Source: Bradyrhizobium hereditatis (lineage in GTDB: Bacteria > Pseudomonadota > Alphaproteobacteria > Rhizobiales > Xanthobacteraceae). Taken from it: a DNA stretch of 64,000 nucleotides. This document shows, in pieces, positions 17,781-26,266 of this stretch (position 1 is its first letter; each line of letters starts with the position of its first letter). Made by a program: the position numbers and the translations under genes. The DNA is taken from positions 62,001 to 126,000 of the forward strand of contig NZ_JAGKJK010000002.1 in NCBI RefSeq assembly GCF_020329435.1. The letters run 5' to 3'. Under the pieces are notes generated by a model. It was given only the letters and a program-made list of their open reading frames with translations, did not search any database and was not told the origin of the DNA.

Positions 17781-18607
17781 CAGCCGACTCCTGCCGCTTG
17801 GGTGGATTGCACGTAACCCTTCATCACTTCATCCTTCAGCACGCCCCAGATCTCCCGGTGCAGCTCATGAAAGTCCTTTTCCATGCGGACCTCCGAAATG
17901 TCGCGCGGGCGCGGCAGCTTCACCCGCCAGTCGCCGATGATGCGCGCCGAGGGTCCGGCCGACATGATCACGACGCGGTCTGCGAGCGCGATCGCCTCCT
18001 CGAGATCGTGGGTGACGAACAGCACCGCCTTGCGGTCGGCGTTCCATAATTCAAGCAGGAGGTTGCCCATGATCTGGCGGGTCTGGGCATCCAGCGGGCC
18101 GAACGGCTCGTCCATCAGGAGAATCTTGGGATCGCGGATCAATACCTGCGCGAGGCCAACGCGCTTGCGCTGGCCGCCGGACAGCATGTGCGGATAGCGG
18201 TTGGCGAAGGCGCCGAGACCGACGGATGTGAGCCAAGCTTGCGCCCGCTGCAGCGCCTGTTCGCGCGGCGCGCCCTTGATCTCGAGCCCGATCGCGACGT
18301 TGTCGATCGCGGTCTTCCATGGAAACAGCGCGTCCGCCTGGAAGAGATAGCCGGCCTCCCGGTTCAGCCCCGTCAGCGGTTGGTCAAAAATCTTCACCGA
18401 TCCCGACGCCGGCTTCAAAAGTCCGGCGGCGACGTTGAGCAGCGTCGATTTTCCGCAGCCCGTCGGCCCGACGATGGCGACGAACTCACCATGCGCGACC
18501 GACAGGTTGGCCTTTTCCACGGCCGTATAGACGCGGTCGCCGGCCACGCGAAACGCCACTGTCGCATCGCCAAGCGCGACCGCCGTCGGCTGTGCGGTAT
18601 CTGCCAT
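17780..18607 (-). CDS. ABC transporter ATP-binding protein, SsuB/TauB type
   Basis: 275 residues from the ATG at 18607, which follows GAGGAG; a few extra upstream codons lack a signal. Walker A GPTGCGKST near residue 47, Q-loop YLFQADALFPWKT, signature LSGGQRKRVGLAQ, Walker B ILLMDEPFGPLDAQTR and H-loop VTHDLEEAI are all intact. FPWKT after the Q-loop is typical of nitrate/sulfonate/taurine importers. First gene of the ATPase-permease pair; the binding protein is encoded about 1.75 kb further along the same strand. Confidence 0.95.
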   Translation of the reverse strand: MADTAQPTAVALGDATVAFRVAGDRVYTAVEKANLSVAHGEFVAIVGPTGCGKSTLLNVAAGLLKPASGSVKIFDQPLTGLNREAGYLFQADALFPWKTAIDNVAIGLEIKGAPREQALQRAQAWLTSVGLGAFANRYPHMLSGGQRKRVGLAQVLIRDPKILLMDEPFGPLDAQTRQIMGNLLLELWNADRKAVLFVTHDLEEAIALADRVVIMSAGPSARIIGDWRVKLPRPRDISEVRMEKDFHELHREIWGVLKDEVMKGYVQSTQAAGVG

Positions 18608-18839
18608 GTTTCTCCTCAAGTCTTTGGAGGGATGCCTTAGCGGGTACGAAGGAGAAGTTCAACGAAGGTCTGTGACGCCTGCCGGACCGAACCGGACCGG
18701 GCAGACCCGATGCCGCGCGATCTCCTGCAGCAGTTCATACCGACCGGGTGAACGCATCGCATCGGCGTCCCTTCCAGACGGATACAGGTTGCTGCAAACT
18801 GCATATCTAGCCTGCGATTCGTAGACGTCTTGAGGAGCC

Positions 18840-19109
18840 ATGAACGAGACCTTGATATCCGCCTGCACCATGTTTCTCGTTCCGGCAACGCTTCTGTTTG
18901 GCGCTTTGGGTGTCGCGAACTCGTCCTTTCTCAAAATGCTGGTCTGCCTGCTTGGCGTGGGCACGGCAGGATTATGGCTCTACCGGATATGGTGGTGGAC
19001 AAACCTGTCTTTGATGGATCGCAGAACAGCGCTTGGTCTCGCCGGCATGTATGGCTGTGCATGGCTGGTGACATTCCTGGTGCAATTGAAGAATGTGTTC
19101 TCCCGCTGA
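18840..19109 (+). CDS. Small membrane protein of unknown function
   Basis: 89 residues with three clear hydrophobic stretches (about residues 5-25, 30-50 and 62-82) separated by short loops with YRIWWWTN and LMDRRTAL. A GAGGAG sits two bases before the ATG, closer than usual. No motif of a known family is visible. Alone between the ABC ATPase and the quaternary-amine importer, pointing rightward like the latter but 172 bases from it. I judge it a real gene because of the clean membrane topology and ribosome-binding site. Confidence 0.55.
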   Translation: MNETLISACTMFLVPATLLFGALGVANSSFLKMLVCLLGVGTAGLWLYRIWWWTNLSLMDRRTALGLAGMYGCAWLVTFLVQLKNVFSR

Positions 19110-19281
19110 TTGAATCTGTATTGCTGAAAATCCTGTCAGTCTGAAGTCGGGGTGATCACGGGCCGGCCGTAGACCATTTCGAACCCCGTTGCTTCACAAC
19201 ACACCAGGCGGGGGCCATTGAGGCCCCTCATTCGCGACCGGCCATTTATCGGCTATCACTATATCGTCAGGAAAAGCCAAG

Positions 19282-20085
19282 GTGGGACCGCACCGGATGC
19301 CGAGCACGCCACTGATCGCCTACGCGCATGTCGGCAAGACCTTTGACGGCGGCCGCGTGGTAGCTGTCGATGACGTCTCGCTCGACGTCGCCGAGGGCGA
19401 ATTCCTCGCCGTCGTCGGCGGCTCCGGCTCGGGCAAGACGACGCTGCTGCGGCTTGCCAATCGGTTGATCGAGGCGGATGCCGGCTCGATCACGGTCGAG
19501 GGTGAGGAAGTGCGCAGCGTCGATCCGATCCTGCTGCGGCGGCGGATCGGCTATGTCTTTCAGAGTGGCGGGCTGTTCCCGCACCTGACGGTGGCCGGCA
19601 ATATCGGCATCACGCCAAAACTTCTGGGCACGCCGCCCGCCGAGATTTCCGCGCGGGTGGATGAGCTGCTCGATCTTGTCCGGCTCGACCGGGCGCAATA
19701 TCGGGGCCGCCTGCCGCATGAACTCTCCGGCGGAGAGCGCCAGCGCGTCGGGGTGGCGCGCGCGCTTGCTGCAAAGCCACGCATCGTGCTGATGGACGAG
19801 CCGTTCGGCGCGCTCGACCCCCTAACGCGCGACGCGCTGGGCGAAGATTTTCGCGAGCTGCACAAGACGCTCGGCCTGACCACGGTGATGATCACGCACG
19901 ACATGACGGAGGCGATTCTGCTTGCTGACCGCATTGCGGTGATGCGCGGCGGCAAGCTGCTGGCGCAGGGCACGCCAGCAGAGCTTTCGGACAGTGACGA
20001 CGCCTATGTCGGCGAACTCCTGCGCACACCACGCCGGCAGGCCGAGCGGCTCGGCGCGCTCTTGCCGCGAGATGGTGCGGCATGA
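19282..20085 (+). CDS. ABC transporter ATP-binding protein, quaternary amine (OpuC/OsmV) type
   Basis: 267 residues from a GTG at 19282; an internal ATG at 19297 is also possible. Walker A GGSGSGKTT near residue 52, Q-loop YVFQSGGLFPHLTV, signature LSGGERQRVGVARAL, Walker B IVLMDEPFGALDPLTR and H-loop ITHDMTEAI are intact. It lacks the C-terminal CBS pair of OpuA/OpuCA, so ionic-strength sensing through CBS is not expected. The next gene, a permease fused to a binding domain, begins inside its stop codon (ATGA). Drives import of choline, betaine or a similar trimethylammonium compound, judged by family. Confidence 0.92.
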   Translation: MGPHRMPSTPLIAYAHVGKTFDGGRVVAVDDVSLDVAEGEFLAVVGGSGSGKTTLLRLANRLIEADAGSITVEGEEVRSVDPILLRRRIGYVFQSGGLFPHLTVAGNIGITPKLLGTPPAEISARVDELLDLVRLDRAQYRGRLPHELSGGERQRVGVARALAAKPRIVLMDEPFGALDPLTRDALGEDFRELHKTLGLTTVMITHDMTEAILLADRIAVMRGGKLLAQGTPAELSDSDDAYVGELLRTPRRQAERLGALLPRDGAA

Positions 20086-21641
20086 ATTTCTTTGCCGATC
20101 CGCGCTGGGGCGAGGCGCTGGGCCATCTGCCCGACTATCTCGGCAGCCATGTCCGCGTCAGTGTAACTGCGCTGGCGCTCGGCCTCTTCGTCAGCCTGCC
20201 GCTTGCGATTCTTTCGCGCCATCGGCCGGTGCTGCGCGGCGCTTTGCTCGGGCTTGCCAGCATCGTGCAGACGGTGCCGGGACTGGCGCTGCTGGCGCTG
20301 TTCTATCCGCTGCTGCTCGCCCTCGCGGCGCTGTCGCTGTCGTGGTTCGGGTTTAGTTTTTCCGCATTCGGCTTCCTGCCCGCGGTGCTGGCGCTGGCGC
20401 TCTATTCGATGCTGCCGGTGCTGCGCAACACCATTACCGGCCTGCAGGGCGTCGACGCGGCGATCCTGGAGGCGGCGCAGGGCGTCGGCATGACGCCGCG
20501 GCAATCGCTGTTCACGGTGGAGCTGCCGCTGGCGCTGCCGGTGATGATGGCGGGCATCCGCACCGCGGCGGTCTGGGTGATCGGCACTGCGACGCTGTCG
20601 ACGCCGATCGGCCAGACCAGCCTCGGCAATTACATTTTTGCGGGCCTGCAGACCCAGAACTGGGTGTTCGTGCTGTTCGGCTGCCTTGCCGCCGCGGTAC
20701 TGGCATTGCTCGTTGATCAGCTGCTGGCACTGATCGAAAGCGGCCTGCGCAACCGCAGCCGTCTTCGCGCGGGGCTGGGCGGCGTCGGCATCGCAGCGCT
20801 CGTCGTAGCCACGCTGGCGCCGGCCGTCGTGCGGCCGCAGACGAGCTACATCATCGGCGCCAAAACATTTACCGAGCAATATGTGTTGTCCGCCCTGATG
20901 ACGCAGCGGCTGAAGGCGGCGGGCCTCTCCGCCACGACGCGCGAGGGCCTCGGCTCCAACGTGATCTTCGAGGCGCTGGCGGCTGGCGACATCGACGTCT
21001 ATGTCGACTATTCCGGCACGTTGTGGGCCAACCAGTTCCATCGCACCGACATACGGCCGCGCCAGGAACTGGTGGCAGAGCTGAAGACGATGCTGGCAAA
21101 GCAGAACATCACGCTCCTCGGCGAACTCGGCTTCGAGAATGCCTATGCGCTGGTGATACCGAAGAAACGCGCCGAGCAACTGGGCATCCGCACCGTCGCC
21201 GACCTCGCCGCGCGTGCCGCCAACATGTCGATCGCCGGCGACTATGAATTCTTCTCGCGCCCCGAATGGGCCGCGCTGCGCCGGGTCTACGGTCTGTCGT
21301 TCCGCACCCAGCGACAGATGCAGCCGGACTTCATGTATGCCGCGGTCGCCTCCGGCGAAGTCGACGTCATCGCCGGCTACACCAGCGACGGGCTGATCGC
21401 GAAATACGACCTGATGGTTCTCGACGACGTCAGGCGCGCAATCCCGCCTTACGATGCGATCATGCTGCTGGCGCCAAAGAGCGCAGATGACGAGCAGTTA
21501 CGCAAGGCGCTGACGCCGCTCGTCGGCAAGATCGACATCGCCACCATGCGCGAGGCGAATTTGCGCGCCGCCGGCAATGATGCCGCGAGCTCGCCGGATG
21601 CGGTGGCGCAGTGGCTATGGGAGAAAGTGGGGAAGAAGTAG
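20082..21641 (+). CDS. ABC transporter permease fused to substrate-binding domain, quaternary amine type
   Basis: 519 residues. Residues 1-215 are the permease: hydrophobic helices and the coupling loop DAAILEAAQGVGMTPRQSLFTVELPLALP. A last helix near 225-245 leads to a periplasmic domain (residues 255-515) that begins YIIGAKTFTEQYVL, the OpuBC/OsmF-type start, with GSNVIFEALAAGDIDVYVDYSGTLW and GEVDVIAGYTSDGLI. The fusion tethers the receptor to the channel, as in OpuB/EgtUBC-like systems. Choline, glycine betaine, carnitine and ergothioneine are the candidate substrates for this architecture. Translationally coupled to the ATPase by a 4-base overlap. Confidence 0.92.
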   Translation: MNFFADPRWGEALGHLPDYLGSHVRVSVTALALGLFVSLPLAILSRHRPVLRGALLGLASIVQTVPGLALLALFYPLLLALAALSLSWFGFSFSAFGFLPAVLALALYSMLPVLRNTITGLQGVDAAILEAAQGVGMTPRQSLFTVELPLALPVMMAGIRTAAVWVIGTATLSTPIGQTSLGNYIFAGLQTQNWVFVLFGCLAAAVLALLVDQLLALIESGLRNRSRLRAGLGGVGIAALVVATLAPAVVRPQTSYIIGAKTFTEQYVLSALMTQRLKAAGLSATTREGLGSNVIFEALAAGDIDVYVDYSGTLWANQFHRTDIRPRQELVAELKTMLAKQNITLLGELGFENAYALVIPKKRAEQLGIRTVADLAARAANMSIAGDYEFFSRPEWAALRRVYGLSFRTQRQMQPDFMYAAVASGEVDVIAGYTSDGLIAKYDLMVLDDVRRAIPPYDAIMLLAPKSADDEQLRKALTPLVGKIDIATMREANLRAAGNDAASSPDAVAQWLWEKVGKK

Positions 21642-21702
21642 GAGGCTGATGCTTGCCGCGGCCCCTCCCCTTCATTGCGAGCCAACGAGGACAGAGCGGA
21701 AT

Positions 21703-23454
21703 TTAAAGCCCGTTGATCATTCCGGCATCGATCAGGAGACGATTGAACCTGCGCGCCTCTGCGCCTTTCTTGCAGGCATAGAACACGCCGTTGCAGCGAA
21801 GCATGATCTTCTTCTGCTCCTCGAACGACGGATCGAGCGGGACACCGGCGGCTTCCTGGATTACGAGCGGGATGTAGGCCGCATCGAGCGTATCAAGCGC
21901 CGACGACAGGTCAGCCGGCCGATAGTTGATGCCGTCAATCGCGTAGTAGGTAGAGAAGTAGCGCGGATCGGCTGCCATCAAGCGCTTCGCCAGCAGTTTC
22001 TGGTCGATGCCGGGTTCAAGCAGCTTTTGCGAGATGGCCGGCTGGTGATCGCCGAAACGCAACACCAGAAACGACTGATCCGGATAGTCGCGCTTGAGGG
22101 CAGCGACGAATTCGCGGTAGTCGTTCTGCGTCATGACTTGGCGGCGAATATATTCATCGGTCTCCGCCGTGTTTCCTGGTGGCGTCCAGTCCGGCGGTGT
22201 CAGATCGGGCCGATAGACGTCGGTCCACGGAAAATGGTTGGCCGTGAGGTAGACGAACATGAAGACCGGCGCGTGCTGCGGCTGCTCCCGCGCAAACACC
22301 CTCAGGGCCTGATCGAAGTAGAACTTGTCGGGCTGCATATCCTGGGCGACGCCCATATCCGCCATGTCGATGAAGTGGCCGACGCCAGTGCCCTTCTGGA
22401 ATGCGCGCGCGCCGAGGAAGTTGCCATAGGTCGGATAGAGCGAGAAGGTCTTGTATCCGCAACGCTTAAGCGCTTGCGGTAGGCCGCGCGCAACACGGTT
22501 CGCGGTGATCCTTGTGACATAAAATCTCAGATCGCCGAACGACCGCGCCGACATGCCGGTCAGGACGTTGAATTCGGTGTACCACGTCGGGCCGCCGGTT
22601 GCCTCCGCGATCATGGTCCGTTGCTTGCCGTCGATGGACTTGAAGTAATCGGAGTACCCTTGCGGCACTTTGATGCCAGGCGCGGCCGAGATGTCGAAGC
22701 TCGACTCGTCGAGCAGCATGATGATGTGCGGTCGCTTTGCCGTGGCGTCGCAGGTCTCGGCAGGCGGCAGCATGGGCAGGCCGGCAGCGTGCGCTCCCGC
22801 AAAGCGAAGCGGGGCATTCGTCGGCGGATCGACCTCGATCCAACCGGTCGAAGCCAGCCGTGACACCGCCACCACACCGGATCGCGCCAGACTGGAAATG
22901 TGATTGACGCCCTGGAACGGCTCCCAGGGCTCCTCGGGCAATGCGACAGCCATCGCCGATATCAAGGCGGTGGCCCCGGCCATCCCCGACAGTGCGAACG
23001 AGCGGCGCACGCGAAACGGATCGAAGCGCCAGAGCGCCCACAAGAGCGGAACCGCAATAAGCCCCGCGATCACGAGCTGCATCTGCAGGCGCGGGAACAC
23101 CGAGAGCAGAAACGAAAACGTATCGCGGTCGATGATTAGGAAATCGAGAAACGTCAGGGTTAGTTGGAGTATGCCGAACTTGAAGCGCGACAGCTCGATC
23201 AAGATCACGATCAGTGCAAGCGCCAGCGCGGCGCAGACGCCGGGGCGCTGCAGCACGACCAGGAGGAAACAGTTTACGAAGATCCACGCCAGCACGGACA
23301 GCGTGATCGCAAACGGCCCGAATTCGCTGGTCAGCAGGACCGCCAACCCTGCGAGATGTAGGGCAACGAGCAGGCCGGCCAGCACAAAGAACCGGATGCC
23401 GCGCGTTTCGGTGCGGATGCTTTCGCTCGTTCCGGATCCCACAACCGCTGACAT
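21703..23454 (-). CDS. LtaS/sulfatase-family membrane phosphotransferase, paralogue A
   Basis: 583 residues. Residues 20-165 hold about five membrane helices. The rest is a periplasmic alkaline-phosphatase-superfamily domain with the metal ligand in MLLDESSFDIS, a probable nucleophile Thr in GGPTWYTEFNVLTG, and the metal-binding pair in RFGDHQP. These match lipoteichoic-acid synthase and phosphoglycerol transferases such as OpgB, which move phosphoglycerol-type groups from lipids to glycans. The C-terminal 60 residues (CNGVFYACKKGAEARRFNRLL) are a conserved extension shared with the next gene. Ten bases separate the stop of paralogue B from this start, so they form an operon. Confidence 0.85.
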   Translation of the reverse strand: MSAVVGSGTSESIRTETRGIRFFVLAGLLVALHLAGLAVLLTSEFGPFAITLSVLAWIFVNCFLLVVLQRPGVCAALALALIVILIELSRFKFGILQLTLTFLDFLIIDRDTFSFLLSVFPRLQMQLVIAGLIAVPLLWALWRFDPFRVRRSFALSGMAGATALISAMAVALPEEPWEPFQGVNHISSLARSGVVAVSRLASTGWIEVDPPTNAPLRFAGAHAAGLPMLPPAETCDATAKRPHIIMLLDESSFDISAAPGIKVPQGYSDYFKSIDGKQRTMIAEATGGPTWYTEFNVLTGMSARSFGDLRFYVTRITANRVARGLPQALKRCGYKTFSLYPTYGNFLGARAFQKGTGVGHFIDMADMGVAQDMQPDKFYFDQALRVFAREQPQHAPVFMFVYLTANHFPWTDVYRPDLTPPDWTPPGNTAETDEYIRRQVMTQNDYREFVAALKRDYPDQSFLVLRFGDHQPAISQKLLEPGIDQKLLAKRLMAADPRYFSTYYAIDGINYRPADLSSALDTLDAAYIPLVIQEAAGVPLDPSFEEQKKIMLRCNGVFYACKKGAEARRFNRLLIDAGMINGL

Positions 23455-23464
23455 GTCTTCGTCC

Positions 23465-25174
23465 TCAAAGCCCCTTAATGAAACCTGCCTCGATCAACAA
23501 CCGGTTGAACCTGCGCGCCTCCGCGCCGTCCTTGCAGGCGTAAAATACACCCTTACAACGGAGCATGATGTTCTTTTGCTCCTCGAACGAGGGGTCGAGC
23601 GGAATGCCGGCGGCTTCCTGGACCACCAGCGGCAGATAGGGCGCGTCAATCGTATCCATGATCGCGGAGCTCTTTACCGGCTCAAAGTTGATCGCGTCGA
23701 TCGCGTAATAGGTCGTGAAGTAACGCGGGTCGTAGGTGTTGAACTTGCGGGCGAGCCTGGCCTCATCCAGGCCGGGATCGAGCAGGTTCGACGAGAACTC
23801 CGGCTGATGGTCGCCGTAGCGGACGATCAGGAACGGTTGCGCCGGGAACTTCTTCTTCAAGCTGGTGACGAAGGCCGCATAGTCGCCGGCGCTCATCGCC
23901 TGTCGCCGCAGATATTCATCGACCACCGGATCGTTGCCGGGCTTGCGCCAGGACGGCAGCAGGTCGGGACGAAACTTGGTTTCCCAGGGGAAATGGTTGG
24001 CGGCGAGATAGACGAAGGTGAAAAGCGGCGTGTTGGCTGGCTGCTCTGAGATCAGCTGGAGCGCCTTGTCGTAGAAGAAGCTGTCCGGCTCGATGCCCTT
24101 GGCGCCGAGCGCGCGCGCATCATAGAAATGCTGGATGCCGGTCGAGGTCTGGAAGCCTCGCGCGCCCATGAAGGCGCCGTAGGCTGGATAGAGCGAGGCG
24201 GTGCTGTAGCCGCAGCGGCGCAACGCCAGCGGCAGCCCCCGCTCCACCCGCCCCGACGCGATGCGGGTGACGAAATAGGAGAAGCGGCCGAACGAGCGCG
24301 AGGACAGGCCGGCCAGCACGTTGTATTCGGCCATCCAGCTCGCGCCGCCGCTGCTCTCGGCCATGAACTTGCGCTCGCGGCCATCAAAGGATTTGAAGTG
24401 GCTGCCATAGCCCGGCGGCACCTTGACCCCGCCGGCCTGACGGATGTCGAAGCTCGACTCGTCATGGATCATGATGATGTGCGGGCGGCGGCCGGCGACA
24501 TGGCAAGAATCGACCAGCGGCACTTTTAGCCGCTCAGCCGTCACGGCTTCCGATTCCATAAAACCGTAGTTGACGAAGTCGGAAACCGCTGTCACGCCCG
24601 AGCGGGCGAATTTGGAGAGATAGCCATCGTCGTAATAGCCGCGCCAGGCTTCGTCGGGCCAGGCCATGGAGTGACCGGTCAGCGCGGCAAGACAGGCGAG
24701 CAGGCCCGCTGCCGCCGGCAGGCGGCGGATGCGGAACGGATCGAGCCACCACAGTGCGTACATCAGCGGCAGGATGACCAGCGCGGCGCCAACCACGCTC
24801 CAGCGCAGGTTGGGAAAGATCGTAAACAGATAGGCCGCGGTGTCGCGGTCGATCACCATCAGGTCGACGAAGTTCGCAGTCATCTGCACGACGTCATGTT
24901 TGAGCCGCGACAGGAGCACCAGGACCACGACCAGCGTCAGCGACAGCGCCCCTGACAGCGCCGGGCGGCGCAGCAGCAAAATAAAGAAGAAGTTCAGCAT
25001 GCCCCAGGCGAGGGCAAAGCCCATGCGACCGCCGAAATCGGCTTCGGTGTGCAAGAGGATCGCCAGCGCCGCCATGTGCGGTGCAGCAACGGCCGACAAC
25101 CGCCAAAGACCGATCGCGGCAAGGCCGGCGGCAAGGGTGGTAGCGGACGGCCCAGGATTTGGCGCGGGCGCCAT
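23465..25174 (-). CDS. LtaS/sulfatase-family membrane phosphotransferase, paralogue B
   Basis: About 569 residues from the ATG at 25174; an in-frame GTG at 25240 would add 22, and neither start has a strong ribosome-binding site. Same build as the following gene: five membrane helices, then a catalytic domain with IHDESSFDIR and RYGDHQP. The nucleophile motif reads GGASWMAEYNVLAG, so the Thr of paralogue A is Ser here. The C-termini of the two are nearly identical in pattern (DPSFEEQKNIMLRCKG). A tandem duplication followed by divergence. Expected to transfer a phospho-alcohol group in the periplasm; acceptor unknown. Confidence 0.85.
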   Translation of the reverse strand: MAPAPNPGPSATTLAAGLAAIGLWRLSAVAAPHMAALAILLHTEADFGGRMGFALAWGMLNFFFILLLRRPALSGALSLTLVVVLVLLSRLKHDVVQMTANFVDLMVIDRDTAAYLFTIFPNLRWSVVGAALVILPLMYALWWLDPFRIRRLPAAAGLLACLAALTGHSMAWPDEAWRGYYDDGYLSKFARSGVTAVSDFVNYGFMESEAVTAERLKVPLVDSCHVAGRRPHIIMIHDESSFDIRQAGGVKVPPGYGSHFKSFDGRERKFMAESSGGASWMAEYNVLAGLSSRSFGRFSYFVTRIASGRVERGLPLALRRCGYSTASLYPAYGAFMGARGFQTSTGIQHFYDARALGAKGIEPDSFFYDKALQLISEQPANTPLFTFVYLAANHFPWETKFRPDLLPSWRKPGNDPVVDEYLRRQAMSAGDYAAFVTSLKKKFPAQPFLIVRYGDHQPEFSSNLLDPGLDEARLARKFNTYDPRYFTTYYAIDAINFEPVKSSAIMDTIDAPYLPLVVQEAAGIPLDPSFEEQKNIMLRCKGVFYACKDGAEARRFNRLLIEAGFIKGL

Positions 25175-25378
25175 GGGAGGATACGCAACATGACCCGGCG
25201 CAATGCAAAGCCTTAGCTGGCGACGTACCAGGAGACGCACGACCCAGCCGGAACCTGTGCCGTGTCACAAAAACGTAGTGGAATCGTCATGAACGCGCAA
25301 TGAATTTGCCCACGAGAGGACGCGGCGCAGTTAATTTGGCAGAATCATCTCGGGGCGCGAAGCGAACCCGGAATGACT

Positions 25379-26065
25379 TCAACCGCGTCGCGCAATCCCC
25401 TCGATGAACAGATCGAGGATCGCCTCGGCGGTCCGTTCGGCCTCGGGGGCGGCCACGCCCCAGCGCGGGAAATGACCGTCGATATTCATGCGGGCAAAGC
25501 CGTAAACCAGCGCCCTACCGGCGATCTGGACCTGCTTCAGATCGGCGACGCGGAGCTGCCCGGCGGCAAAGGCTTCCGCCAGCGTCTGCTCGGTCAGCGC
25601 GATCAGCTCAGCATTATCGCGGCTGATGGCGGCCGCGTCGTCGTGGTCGAACAGCCGGCGGCTGGAGATGATCTCGAAATGCGTCGGGTTGCGCATCGCC
25701 CAGCGTAGGTAGGCGAGCCCGAGGGCGCGGAAGCGGCCAAGCGGATCGCCGGCCGCCGCGCCGGCCAATGCCGCCTCGATCTCGGCACGGAACCGCCGCT
25801 GCGCCTCCTCCGCCACCGCCTCGATCAGGGCATCGCGGCTCGGAAAATGCCGGAACGGCGCCCCCGGCGACACCCCGGCGCGGCGGGCGGCCTCGCGAAC
25901 GCTGACCGCATCCATCCCGCCCTCGTAGACCAGTTGCAGCGCCGCCTCGATCAGGACGCGCCGGAGATCGCCATGGTGATAGGGCTTTTCCGCAGGCGCA
26001 CGGGCGACGAGCCGACGCCGCTTGGCGGCGGATTTCCGGGCGGGCGATTTGGCGGCTGGACGCAT
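25379..26065 (-). CDS. TetR-family regulator with WHG-type C-terminal domain
   Basis: 228 residues; the ATG at 26065 is preceded by AGGAGAGGCC. A basic N-terminal tail (SPARKSAAKRRR) leads into the helix-turn-helix at about residues 30-75: AALQLVYEGGMDAVSVREAARRAGVSPGAPFRHFPSRDALI. The rest is a helical ligand domain with AYLRWAMRNPTHFEIISS, as in WHG-domain TetR proteins. Divergent from a membrane oxidoreductase-like gene; two matching 17-19-bp inverted repeats lie between them and are the likely operators. Confidence 0.92.
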   Translation of the reverse strand: MRPAAKSPARKSAAKRRRLVARAPAEKPYHHGDLRRVLIEAALQLVYEGGMDAVSVREAARRAGVSPGAPFRHFPSRDALIEAVAEEAQRRFRAEIEAALAGAAAGDPLGRFRALGLAYLRWAMRNPTHFEIISSRRLFDHDDAAAISRDNAELIALTEQTLAEAFAAGQLRVADLKQVQIAGRALVYGFARMNIDGHFPRWGVAAPEAERTAEAILDLFIEGIARRG

Positions 26066-26094
26066 GGCCTCTCCTAGCATCACCAGCTCGTGAA

Positions 26095-26111
26095 TGTAAG
26101 CATTGATTACA
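26095..26111. promoter_or_regulatory. Candidate TetR operator 1 (TGTAA-N7-TTACA)
   Basis: Perfect inverted repeat TGTAA/TTACA with a 7-base spacer, 30 bases upstream of the TetR start codon. The second site (26137-26155) has the same sequence and spacing. Confidence 0.6.
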
Positions 26112-26136
26112 CCGATTGACGGTTCTGCGCAGACAT

Positions 26137-26155
26137 ATGTAACTGATGATTACAT
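26137..26155. promoter_or_regulatory. Candidate TetR operator 2 (ATGTAA-N7-TTACAT)
   Basis: Perfect inverted repeat ATGTAA/TTACAT with a 7-base spacer. Its centre is 43 bases from that of operator 1, about four helical turns, so two dimers could bind the same face of the DNA and control both divergent genes. Confidence 0.6.
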
Positions 26156-26168
26156 TGTGCATCCGCGT

Positions 26169-26240
26169 CATTGCGAGCGCAGCGAAGCAATCCACCTCTC
26201 CACTTGCGGCGCCATGGATTGCTTCGCTGCGCTCGCAATG
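26169..26240. repeat. Palindromic repeat with perfect 26-bp arms
   Basis: Arms at 26169-26194 (starts CATTGCGAGCGCAGCGAAGC) and 26215-26240 are exact reverse complements around a 20-base loop. This is the common CATTGCGAGCGCAGCGAAGCAATCC-type intergenic element of Bradyrhizobium and relatives. It falls in the 5' leader of the membrane gene at 26267, where it would form a very stable stem 26 bases before the start codon. Confidence 0.85.
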
Positions 26241-26266
26241 ACGGGGCAATCAGGGGGACAAAACAC

